Assembly (NCBI RefSeq): GCF_001562055.1
Contig: NZ_LLWE01000032.1
Coordinates: forward strand, 21,003 to 85,002
Direction: 5' to 3'
DNA length: 64,000 bases
From: Polycladidibacter stylochi
GTDB taxonomy: Bacteria; Pseudomonadota; Alphaproteobacteria; Rhizobiales; Stappiaceae
Shown: in pieces, positions 8,304 to 15,864 of the stretch
Layout of the letters: every line of letters begins with the position of its first letter
Position numbering within the stretch: position 1 is the first letter of the stretch
Notes under the pieces: model-generated
What the model was told of the DNA's origin: nothing
The model's input: the letters and a program-made list of their open reading frames with translations, nothing else
Databases searched by the model: none
Program-made: the position numbers and the translations under genes

Positions 8304-9122
8304 ATGAGCCTTTCTAATACCATAAACGAAAGCTTTCGACTTGTCGCGCAGCTTCAGGTGACAGACCTTTCGAAAGCTGCCTGGACATTAACAGACCGAT
8401 TTGGCTTCAAATCTGAATCTGGTTACGAAGATGTACGCAACATACCTGAGGATACTCGTACCCTCCGAATGCGCCGCCTTAACCAGGTCATTGAACTGTC
8501 GAAAACCGATCAAGCAATATCTCAGGGAAATAGTACATTTGACCACCTTTCTCTGAAAACCAACAATGTTGATGCTGCTGTGATGGCATTTCGGGCAAAA
8601 TGGGCAAAGCTTGACCCAATGAACACGCCAGATGGTGCTGTAGACTTGCCAACATTCTGGAGCCAAGGTGTACGCATTGCATTCATTCTCGGGCCAGAAG
8701 ATGCCCGCTTTGAATTATGTGAAAACCTTGCACCCAAAGAAGACCCCTGTTCTTTGCAATTTGTAAACCTTGGTGGACACGACCACTTTGGTGTGCGCTG
8801 CCGTGACGTTGAAGAAGCCGCGCAATTCTATGCACAATTCGGCTTTGAAACCGCTCATGAAACGGAAATCCAAACACCTGACGGCGCAATTGAAATTCGT
8901 TTTGTCCGTTGCGGGAATTATTTGCTGGAGATTGCATCAACACCGGAAACACGTGCCAAATCACACGCGTTTTCTACCCACCCGGCGTGGTCAAAAATCA
9001 TTATCGAAACGAACGATCCCGGAGCCAAATCGCAAGAGTACAAAGGCCCTAATGGCGAACGCGTTGAGGTGCGTGCCTCTATCCCAAGTGCAGCCTTTAA
9101 ATTTGATAGGGAGTTAGCATAA
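8304..9122 (+). CDS. VOC-superfamily protein with two domains (glyoxalase/HPPD-like)
   Basis: 272 aa, made of two vicinal-oxygen-chelate units. The first starts at 'FRLVAQLQVTDLSKAAWTLTDRFGF', the second at 'HDHFGVRCRDVEEAAQFYAQFGFETAHE'. Candidate metal ligands are His in 'FDHLSL', His in 'DHFGV' and Glu in 'YLLEIAS'. The layout resembles 4-hydroxyphenylpyruvate-dioxygenase-like proteins, but the sequence is too divergent for that activity to be assigned. It overlaps the DeoC-like gene by 1 bp. In a sugar operon it may be an isomerase, epimerase or lyase. Function unknown beyond the fold. Confidence 0.65.
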   Translation: MSLSNTINESFRLVAQLQVTDLSKAAWTLTDRFGFKSESGYEDVRNIPEDTRTLRMRRLNQVIELSKTDQAISQGNSTFDHLSLKTNNVDAAVMAFRAKWAKLDPMNTPDGAVDLPTFWSQGVRIAFILGPEDARFELCENLAPKEDPCSLQFVNLGGHDHFGVRCRDVEEAAQFYAQFGFETAHETEIQTPDGAIEIRFVRCGNYLLEIASTPETRAKSHAFSTHPAWSKIIIETNDPGAKSQEYKGPNGERVEVRASIPSAAFKFDRELA

Positions 9123-9847
9123 TGATTGGAAGCTATGTAACTGACCCGCGCGTTCAAGCCTTTGCCAGCATTTTCCATTTTGGTGTTCTTGGTGAAGAAA
9201 AAAGACTGGAAGATGTCCTTGTTGAAGCACGTAGACTGCGCAAATCAGGGCTGAATATTGAAGCCTTCGATTGTGAAGCATGCATGGTAGAAGCCGTTCG
9301 AGACACATTGGGTGGCTATGCAAAAATACATGTTCCGATTGGCTACCCTGCTGGTAATGCGCTGGTTAAACAAAAGCTTGTTCAACTTGAACAGCTTTTA
9401 AAACTAGAAATCGATGATAGCTGTTACTGTCTTGACTATTCAAATCTGATTGATGGCAATTGGGATGCGGTCACAGCTGAAACCCGCAAAGTCATGGATA
9501 TCTGCGAAGGGCGACTGCCAATAGCTATGGTTATTCAAGCGACACTACTTGATGACCGCCAAATTGTTGCTGCATGCGAGGCAATTTTGGCAGGCGGAGC
9601 AAACCGCGTGAAAATGAATACCGGCTATGGCTGGGGCACATCAGCAGAAGACGTTGACTTGGTGCACCGCCATTTTAACAGCCGTATAGATATTCACCCC
9701 TCAGGGAATGTACGCAATCTGGCACAAGTCGAACATTTTCTGTCGCGCGGTATTGGCATAGTCCATTCTGCTTCGGTCTTCGAGATCATTGAAGCCTACG
9801 CACAACGCCTGGGCCTTATCACTGACGAAAAGGGAGCGGTCTCATGA
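9122..9847 (+). CDS. DeoC-like class I aldolase
   Basis: 241 aa TIM-barrel protein. 'GGANRVKMNTGYGWGTSAEDV' matches the deoxyribose-phosphate aldolase active-site strand, with Lys in VKMNTG in the position of the Schiff-base lysine. 'VPIGYPAGNALVKQKL' corresponds to the DeoC 'GFPxG' strand, and 'IDIHPSGNVRNLAQ' to the strand that follows. It starts at ATG 9122 behind AGGGAG and ends in a 4-bp ATGA overlap with the next DeoC-like gene. It probably cleaves or forms a phosphorylated keto-deoxy sugar, not necessarily deoxyribose phosphate. Confidence 0.75.
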   Translation: MIGSYVTDPRVQAFASIFHFGVLGEEKRLEDVLVEARRLRKSGLNIEAFDCEACMVEAVRDTLGGYAKIHVPIGYPAGNALVKQKLVQLEQLLKLEIDDSCYCLDYSNLIDGNWDAVTAETRKVMDICEGRLPIAMVIQATLLDDRQIVAACEAILAGGANRVKMNTGYGWGTSAEDVDLVHRHFNSRIDIHPSGNVRNLAQVEHFLSRGIGIVHSASVFEIIEAYAQRLGLITDEKGAVS

Positions 9848-10500
9848 TTTCACCTAATAAAATCATCGCTGCCAGCTTACACTTAGAACCCAATACAGCT
9901 GCCATTGTACGCGATGTTCATCGAGCCGAAAAACTGGGCTTAAAACAGCTATTGCTGAACGAGAACATGGTTCAGCTTGCAATGGATGAGGTTAAGAGAG
10001 CCGACTTTTCTTTGTCTGTCAGCGGCATTGTTGGCTACCCCATAGGACAGTGGGGCTGGTCTGCCAAAAAGGTAGCCGTTGAGGAGCTTGCAAAGATACA
10101 AAACGGTCCTGCCTGTATCATGCACGCAGTTGGTCCCTGGTTAGATGAAACACCAGCTTCAGCCGAAGAGTTTGACGCACTCGCTTCCTTGACCGAAGAA
10201 GTATGGCTACTGACTTCATTAGCTGCAATTCCCGCAGAACGGGTTGAAAAGCTTGCCAACGATATTGCCCGTGCAGGCACAAAACTGCTCATTCTATCAA
10301 ATGGTGTGGCTGCCTCTGGCTTACCATTACCTGACGAGAAACAGATCGCGTTAGTTAAAAAATACGCTAATGGCCGCTTTGAAATAGCAGCTATGGCCCC
10401 ACCAGGCACACCAGCCACCGAAATTAACAACTGGCTACATGCGGGCGCAGATAAAGTTGTTTGCTCGGACTTTTGGTCATTGACATGTGAAGAGGAGTAA
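9844..10500 (+). CDS. second DeoC-like TIM-barrel protein, Schiff-base lysine not evident
   Basis: 218 aa. 'QLLLNENMVQLAMDEV' and 'SVSGIVGYPIGQWGWSAKKVAVEEL' align with the first half of DeoC-type aldolases. The segment that should carry the catalytic strand reads 'FEIAAMAPPGTPATEINNWLHAGADKVVC', and I find no equivalent of the VK-x-TG lysine. It is translationally coupled to the upstream DeoC-like gene through ATGA. It may be a non-catalytic or retuned partner in a hetero-oligomer, or an isomerase that re-used the barrel. Function unassigned. Confidence 0.6.
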   Translation: MISPNKIIAASLHLEPNTAAIVRDVHRAEKLGLKQLLLNENMVQLAMDEVKRADFSLSVSGIVGYPIGQWGWSAKKVAVEELAKIQNGPACIMHAVGPWLDETPASAEEFDALASLTEEVWLLTSLAAIPAERVEKLANDIARAGTKLLILSNGVAASGLPLPDEKQIALVKKYANGRFEIAAMAPPGTPATEINNWLHAGADKVVCSDFWSLTCEEE

Positions 10501-10504
10501 AGCC

Positions 10505-12022
10505 GTGGGCGAAGTTTTAATTGGTATTGATATTGGTACCACAGGTGTAAAAGTCGCTATGTTTGATACGGCAGGTGAGCTGGTTGCCTCTTCTTATCAG
10601 CCTCACGACACAAGCTATCCAGCGCCGGATCATGTAGAACAGCGTCCTCAAGACTGGATTGACGGCACTTTAGAGGGCCTGCGCAAAGTCTTGGCTCAAA
10701 GTGCTATCGACCCCAAATGTGTGGCAGGTATTTCTTTTTCGGGCCAGATGATGGGGCAAATCCCCATTGATTGTAACGGCAACCTTTTGGAAGAAAGTGT
10801 GCCTATTTGGGCAGACCAACGGGCAAAGGCTGAAGCCGCCCGTTTTCTGGAAGACTTTGGCGGCCATGAGGCCTATTACGATATTACCTACCAGGGGCAC
10901 CCAGTGCATATGACATCCATTTTTCGGATGATGTGGTATGCCAAAAACAAACCAGAGGTTTTTGCCAGGGCCGTTAAGTGGCTACACGCTAAAGAGTATG
11001 TACTTTATTTCCTCACAGGTGCAATGGCCACCGAACCAACGGACCAATGTCTTGGCGGGGCCTTTGACCTTAAAGCAGGTAAGCACAGCGCACAAATTCT
11101 AAGTTGTGCCAACCTATCGGCCGATTTATTTCCCGATATGGTAGAAAGCACAGATGTTGCAGGAAAAATATCGCCAAAAATTGCCGAATTAACCGGCTTG
11201 CAAGCAGGTACTCCTGTTTCAGTTGGTGCTGGTGATGGCCCTTGCGCTGCAGCCGGTTCTGCCGCCATAGCTGAGGGCGATGCTTATTTCTATCTCGGTT
11301 CAGCCCTTTGGGGCGGTACAATTGAATCACAACCCTTTGGGGACTTCTCCTCAAGAATGATTTGTTATCGCCACCTCATCCCGGGCCTATACCACAGCCA
11401 GTATGTTAGTTTTACAGGTGCCATAGGTCAGCAATGGTTCGTTGAAAATTCCTACAGTGAGCTCGAAGGTGCCGACGCCTACGAGCGGGCACTTGCTGAA
11501 GTCGCGGCTATTGGTGATGAAGCCACTCCTATGTTTCTACCATTCTTGAGACCCGGGGGAGCGCCCCACCAACACGGCAATGCTTCCGGTGTGTTTTATG
11601 GCTTGAGAAACGAACACAAACGTGCACATTTATACAAATCTGTTGTCATGGGCATCGCTCATTCATTGCAGGTATTGTACGATGACGTAACTCGAGTTAC
11701 CGGCAGAAAAATAGATGAATTGACCATTATTGGCGGTGGCGCACGCAATCCGCTATTGATGCAGTCAGTTTCAAGTGGCCTGGGTATTCCGGTTCAATTG
11801 TTGGCGGACCAAGAAGCAAACTGCCTGGCCGCAGCTCTTTGTGCCGGTGTTGGTGTAGGCATTTGGCCAAACGCAAGCGCTGCAAAGGAAAGTGGCATAT
11901 TCCAGCGTACCGCTCGTTACCAACCAGACCCCGCGAAAAAAGAAGAATTGGCACTTGCACAAGCCAAGTTCCGCACTTCTATCGAAATCGCCAAGCAACT
12001 TTGGAGCCTTGAGCCAAATTGA
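10505..12022 (+). CDS. FGGY-family carbohydrate kinase (xylulokinase-like)
   Basis: 505 aa from GTG at 10505, which has AGAGGAG ideally placed; an ATG at 10487 would overlap the upstream gene by 14 bp and lacks a good site. The N-terminal ATPase lobe begins 'LIGIDIGTTGVKVAMFD'. 'GAGDGPCAAAGSAA' and 'IIGGGARNPLLMQSVSSGLGIPVQ' are the FGGY phosphate and adenosine motifs. The family phosphorylates ketoses, polyols or their derivatives. As last gene of the operon it probably supplies the phosphorylated substrate for the DeoC-like or KDPG-type aldolases. Confidence 0.88.
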   Translation: MGEVLIGIDIGTTGVKVAMFDTAGELVASSYQPHDTSYPAPDHVEQRPQDWIDGTLEGLRKVLAQSAIDPKCVAGISFSGQMMGQIPIDCNGNLLEESVPIWADQRAKAEAARFLEDFGGHEAYYDITYQGHPVHMTSIFRMMWYAKNKPEVFARAVKWLHAKEYVLYFLTGAMATEPTDQCLGGAFDLKAGKHSAQILSCANLSADLFPDMVESTDVAGKISPKIAELTGLQAGTPVSVGAGDGPCAAAGSAAIAEGDAYFYLGSALWGGTIESQPFGDFSSRMICYRHLIPGLYHSQYVSFTGAIGQQWFVENSYSELEGADAYERALAEVAAIGDEATPMFLPFLRPGGAPHQHGNASGVFYGLRNEHKRAHLYKSVVMGIAHSLQVLYDDVTRVTGRKIDELTIIGGGARNPLLMQSVSSGLGIPVQLLADQEANCLAAALCAGVGVGIWPNASAAKESGIFQRTARYQPDPAKKEELALAQAKFRTSIEIAKQLWSLEPN

Positions 12023-12135
12023 GCGATATTGGCTCAACTAGGCACCTCACTTAACTCATGACCCCTGCCAGATTTGGAGGATTGAGAGGCTTCGATTGAG
12101 CCACAAGTAGTGGTTTAGCTAGCCTTTGAAGCGTG

Positions 12136-12180
12136 GAGCAATTACCCTTAAAGATTCTGGGTAATTGCTCGCTATTTTAA
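12136..12180 (+). terminator. stem-loop terminator after the rightward catabolic operon
   Basis: A perfect 12-bp stem (12136-12147 with 12159-12170, arms GAGCAATTACCC and its complement) closes an 11-nt loop and is followed by a loose T-rich tail. It lies 114 bp after the kinase stop codon and about 80 bp before the HicB-like gene, so it should separate the two units. The weak T tract leaves some doubt that it is a strong intrinsic terminator. Confidence 0.6.
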
Positions 12181-12255
12181 TAATTTTCAGCAAAACTCAA
12201 GACTGAAGATGTTAAGTTTTTGTTGCCTGTTTCAAGCATTTTTTTAAGGAAGAGA

Positions 12256-12669
12256 ATGTACATCGCGACAATTCATAAAGATGAAGATACAGCCTACAGC
12301 GTCGGCTTTCCTGATGTAATGGGCTGCATATCCTATGGAGATAACTACGAAGAAGCGCAGGCAAATGCGGCCGAAGCGCTCTCACTGCATCTCAATGCGA
12401 TGCTTGAACATGGCGAACCGTTGCCGGTACCAAGAGCGCTTGATGAATTACAAGTGGCAGCAAAAACGGATGAAGTAATTGCCGGATTGCTTGAAGGTGC
12501 CGTGTGTGTTGGCATCCCTTATTTGGCTGATCTCGCCAAAACAACGCGGATAGAGATAGAGGTGGATGCTGGCCTGCTGGCAGCCGTTGATAGCTATGCA
12601 CAAAGCTATAACATCTCTCGCGCCGCTTTATTCTCAAGTGCGGTAAGGGAAAAGATTTCTTTTGTTTAA
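12256..12669 (+). CDS. HicB-like antitoxin-family protein, apparently orphan
   Basis: 137 aa from ATG 12256 behind AAGGAAG; an earlier in-frame start lacks a ribosome site. Residues 1-60 form the HicB partial RNase-H-like fold: 'MYIATIHKDEDTAYSVGFPD', 'GCISYGDNYEEAQANAAEAL'. The C-terminus ('IEIEVDAGLLAAVDSYA', 'ISRAALFSSAVREK') is a ribbon-helix-helix-like DNA-binding segment. HicB normally neutralises and represses a HicA ribonuclease, a protein of about 60 aa encoded next to it. I see no HicA-like reading frame on either side. It may be a solitary regulator or have lost its toxin. Confidence 0.75.
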   Translation: MYIATIHKDEDTAYSVGFPDVMGCISYGDNYEEAQANAAEALSLHLNAMLEHGEPLPVPRALDELQVAAKTDEVIAGLLEGAVCVGIPYLADLAKTTRIEIEVDAGLLAAVDSYAQSYNISRAALFSSAVREKISFV

Positions 12670-12831
12670 TGTAAAGTCGACATTATTCGAAAAATAAATA
12701 CCTGCTTTTGGGTATGAATACGCATTAAAATAAAAGGCTAATACAGTTCGAAATCCTCCATGAAATTGCAAGCTGCTTTAGTTCTTTTACGAAACGACAC
12801 CCAAACCCAATAAGCCCAAACCCACCCAACA

Positions 12832-12867
12832 AAAAGGCCCCCCAAGTACTGGAGGGCCTTTTGTTTT
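12832..12867. terminator. bidirectional terminator between hicB-like gene and nap operon
   Basis: The arms AAAAGGCCCCCC (12832-12843) and GGAGGGCCTTTT (12851-12862) pair with one mismatch around a 7-nt loop. The stem is flanked by A-rich sequence on the left and TTTTGTTTTT on the right, so it can work on both strands. It lies about 120 bp past the napC stop on the minus strand and 160 bp past the hicB-like stop on the plus strand. The rest of 12670-12981 shows no gene. Confidence 0.75.
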
Positions 12868-12981
12868 TGGCAAGTGCCTATTGCGTTTGTTTATACTCAT
12901 GCTCTAGGCTCAAGCTTTAATTTGCAGCGCATTCTTGTCGTTTGGTTTTATCCAACCAAACAGAACAGGCTCTAGCAAAAC

Positions 12982-13635
12982 CTACTGCTTATTGTGGTAA
13001 ACATCAGTAATGCGGGTTTTGTACTCTTTGTAGGCATTGGCTGGCAGCGAGTGAGCAATACCCTGGTGACAGTCAATACAGGTTTTACCTTCCTTAAAGC
13101 CTTTAGAGTGCTCTTTAGCAGCACGTGTACCTTGAACCACGAAATCCATAGATTGCATATCGTGACAGTTGCGGCACTCGCGGCTATTGGTGGTTTTCAT
13201 CGCCTTCCAAACGTTGGTTGCCAACTGCAAACGCTTGGCCTCGAATTTCTCCGGCGTATCGATACTACCCAATACTTTATGCAGAACTTCGTTGGATGCC
13301 TGAATTTTACGCAGCATTTTATGGCCCCATTCTTTGGGGACATGGCAATCGGAACACACAGCGCGCACACCACTGGCATTATTGTAGTGTACAGTTTCCT
13401 TGTATTCTTGATAAACGTTTTCACGCATTTCGTGGCAGCCAATACAAAACTCTTCAGTATTGGTCATTTCCATGGTCCAGTTAAACCCGCCCCAGAAAAT
13501 AATACCGGCAATAATACCGCCGCCCACCAGAAAGCCAAAAGAAAGTGTGGCACTGGGCTTGCGTAGAAAACGCCAGCAACGCTGAATAATGTTGCCCTTT
13601 TTAGCCGTTTCTGGCTTCTCGTTCTTTGTGTTCAT
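12982..13635 (-). CDS. napC: NapC, tetrahaem cytochrome c quinol dehydrogenase
   Basis: 217 aa. One N-terminal membrane anchor ('LSFGFLVGGGIIAGIIFWGGF') is followed by four haem motifs: CIGCH, CSDCH, CRNCH and CIDCH. This is the NapC/NirT family, which takes electrons from the quinol pool and passes them through NapB to NapA in the periplasm. It is the last gene of napFDAGHBC, 27 bp after napB. Length and haem count are as in other NapC proteins. Confidence 0.96.
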   Translation of the reverse strand: MNTKNEKPETAKKGNIIQRCWRFLRKPSATLSFGFLVGGGIIAGIIFWGGFNWTMEMTNTEEFCIGCHEMRENVYQEYKETVHYNNASGVRAVCSDCHVPKEWGHKMLRKIQASNEVLHKVLGSIDTPEKFEAKRLQLATNVWKAMKTTNSRECRNCHDMQSMDFVVQGTRAAKEHSKGFKEGKTCIDCHQGIAHSLPANAYKEYKTRITDVYHNKQ

Positions 13636-13662
13636 AGGGGTTTCCTCTCCTCTGCTTGCCCG

Positions 13663-14106
13663 CTAGCGTTCGCTGGAGGATTTGAACTCGTTTTCTACCA
13701 GTGGTTCGGCATTCACCTGTGGCACATGGCACTGGGTACAGAACCAGCGGTTGCCCGCAACCGCATCTGTTTGCTTGCCATCCCTATCGGTGTAGTGCGT
13801 CATAGAAAGCGTGGGGGCATTATGATCGCCCGCATTAGACCAATCATGACAATTCAGGCACTGGTTCACTTTCAAATCAATTTGGTATGGTGCCACCTTG
13901 TGGGGGACAAGTGGTGGCTGCTGCCGATAAGCACGTTGCATGCGCTCGTTTTTAGGGCGCGCAGTTGGCTCCATAACCACTGGTTCGTCTACTTGTACAC
14001 CGCGCAGGGACTGTACTTCATCGGCGCCGGCACTAAGGGCTGTTAAGCCGGAAATTGCCATAACCGCCATAATGGTGATCGCCTTCCAAGGCACTCCCGT
14101 TTTCAT
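13663..14106 (-). CDS. napB: NapB, dihaem cytochrome c subunit of periplasmic nitrate reductase
   Basis: 147 aa. A cleavable signal peptide ('ITIMAVMAISGLTALSAGA') precedes two haem-binding motifs, CLNCH and CTQCH, with 'TPMTHY'-type axial His surroundings ('LSMTHYTDRDG'). NapB is the small subunit that hands electrons to NapA. It overlaps napH by 4 bp. Confidence 0.95.
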   Translation of the reverse strand: MKTGVPWKAITIMAVMAISGLTALSAGADEVQSLRGVQVDEPVVMEPTARPKNERMQRAYRQQPPLVPHKVAPYQIDLKVNQCLNCHDWSNAGDHNAPTLSMTHYTDRDGKQTDAVAGNRWFCTQCHVPQVNAEPLVENEFKSSSER

Positions 14107-15026
14107 TGTTGAGCTCCCTTTGCAAAACTTGTGACCGGATCAACGCGCCCCGGTTCGTTTTCGTTGTGATGGTTGATTTTCGTGTTAAAGCGATGGGTAA
14201 ATTCAAAGACGTTCAGGTCACAAACGTCGATGCAACGGCCGCAATCGGTGCAATCGCGGCTCAGGATAAGGGGTGTCTGCTCGCCCTTACCACGCAAGGC
14301 AGGCGAGATAACATGATTTTCGGGGCATACCTCGAAGCAGTCCATGCAGTCGTCACAAGCTTCACGATTGGAAGCAGAAACGCGCAGCAAACTTTTGTGG
14401 TTCAGCAAGCCATAAAACGCGCCCATGGGGCACAAATGGCCACACCAGCCATGGCGCGAGACGAAAGTGTCAAACAAGAACACTATCACCACAACGCCCC
14501 ACACAAACCCCATGCCAAAAACGAGGCCGCGGTGCAGCATGGTGACCGGGTTCACCAGCTCATAAGCCAGCGATCCGGTGCCCATGGCTAACAGCATTAC
14601 TGTTACCAGCATGTATAGGCGGGTTTGGCGTTTGGGCTGCCAACCTTTTTTCAAGTCCAGCTTGCGATGCAACCAGCCAGCGGCATCGGTAACTATGTTC
14701 ATGGGGCAAACCCAGGAACAATAAAGCCGACCACCCAGCACCATATAGGCGAGCACCACAATAACGCCGCCCAAAAGCCCTGTCAGCTCTGGCCAGTGAC
14801 CGGTGAGCATGGTTTGCAAAAGCAAAAACGGGTCGGTTAAGGGCAATATGTCCAGTGTTAAGCTACCAGACAATGTGCCCTTCACCAGCCATATGCCTGC
14901 CCATGGTCCGGCCAGAAACAAGCCTAGAAAGAAGACTTGCGTTAAACGGCGCAGGATGAGAAAGCGGTTTTGTTGCCAAAGTGAACGCTTGATATGTTCG
15001 CGTGATTCCGACCGCTGTTTCTTCAT
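14103..15026 (-). CDS. napH: NapH, membrane-bound ferredoxin-type quinol dehydrogenase component
   Basis: 307 aa. Four to five membrane segments are present, with 'CSWVCPMNI' and '[12 protein letters not shown]' cytoplasmic Cys-Pro motifs. A C-terminal pair of 4Fe-4S clusters follows ('[16 protein letters not shown]', '[11 protein letters not shown]'). NapH and NapG form a quinol-oxidising branch alongside NapC, as in E. coli. It overlaps napG and napB by 4 bp at its two ends, which shows tight coupling. Confidence 0.95.
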   Translation of the reverse strand: MKKQRSESREHIKRSLWQQNRFLILRRLTQVFFLGLFLAGPWAGIWLVKGTLSGSLTLDILPLTDPFLLLQTMLTGHWPELTGLLGGVIVVLAYMVLGGRLYCSWVCPMNIVTDAAGWLHRKLDLKKGWQPKRQTRLYMLVTVMLLAMGTGSLAYELVNPVTMLHRGLVFGMGFVWGVVVIVFLFDTFVSRHGWCGHLCPMGAFYGLLNHKSLLRVSASNREACDDCMDCFEVCPENHVISPALRGKGEQTPLILSRDCTDCGRCIDVCDLNVFEFTHRFNTKINHHNENEPGRVDPVTSFAKGAQQ

Positions 15027-15835
15027 GGTTTACCCTTTCCAGGATTAAACAGAGGTTTGAAATCTGGGACAGATGATGCGTCTTCCGGCATGCGGTCGGG
15101 CAAGTCGATCAGGCCAGGCACCAGCGCGTTACCGGCTTTGGCCTTTTCTTCCCAACCCAAGCGGTAATGCTCGGCACCTTTCACCCGTGCCAAACGGGTG
15201 GGCAGCACCTTAATTGCCGGTTCAGGCAGTACGCAGGCTTTTTCGCACTTACCGCAGCCGGTGCAAGCATCGGCATAAACGGTCGGGGCAAAAACAGCGT
15301 GACTGCCAGTACGGGTGTTGGGGGTCATGACCAACTTAATGGCCTCGTCAATAACCGGGCAAACGCGGTAACACACGTCACAGCGCAAGCCCAAATAGTT
15401 GAGGCAATGTTCTTGGTCAATGAGCACCGCAACGCCCATATCCGCTTTGTCTATCTGTTTGAGCGAATGGTCTAGAGCGCCGGTAGGGCACGCCTCAATG
15501 CAAGGAATATCCTCGCACATTTCACAGGGCACATCGCGCGCTATGAAGTAAGGTGTACCGGTTGCCGGTCCGCCATCACCCAAATCCGCCAGCTTCAAAG
15601 TGTCATAGGGACAATCGCGCACGCACAGGCCGCAGCGTATGCACGCGGCCAGAAAATCTTCCTCCGGTAAAGCGCCCGGCGGTCTGATGGCGTCAGGTGG
15701 CATTGCCTTTACCTGAACCTGGTAAACCGTGAGAAATGTGGCCGTGACAGCGCAGCCGCAAGCAATGCGGGCCACGTCGCCAAGAAACTGGCGACGCTTG
15801 ACACTGATGAGACCTGATTTCTTAAGGTCAGACAT
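15023..15835 (-). CDS. napG: NapG, periplasmic ferredoxin-type protein
   Basis: 270 aa. A twin-arginine leader ('[18 protein letters not shown]') precedes four 4Fe-4S clusters: '[12 protein letters not shown]', '[14 protein letters not shown]', 'CDVCYRVCP' and '[11 protein letters not shown]'. It partners NapH in electron transfer from quinol to the periplasmic nitrate reductase. Encoded 29 bp after napA. Confidence 0.95.
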   Translation of the reverse strand: MSDLKKSGLISVKRRQFLGDVARIACGCAVTATFLTVYQVQVKAMPPDAIRPPGALPEEDFLAACIRCGLCVRDCPYDTLKLADLGDGGPATGTPYFIARDVPCEMCEDIPCIEACPTGALDHSLKQIDKADMGVAVLIDQEHCLNYLGLRCDVCYRVCPVIDEAIKLVMTPNTRTGSHAVFAPTVYADACTGCGKCEKACVLPEPAIKVLPTRLARVKGAEHYRLGWEEKAKAGNALVPGLIDLPDRMPEDASSVPDFKPLFNPGKGKP

Positions 15836-15864
15836 GGAATTGTTCCATTCGTGCGGGTTTGTCT

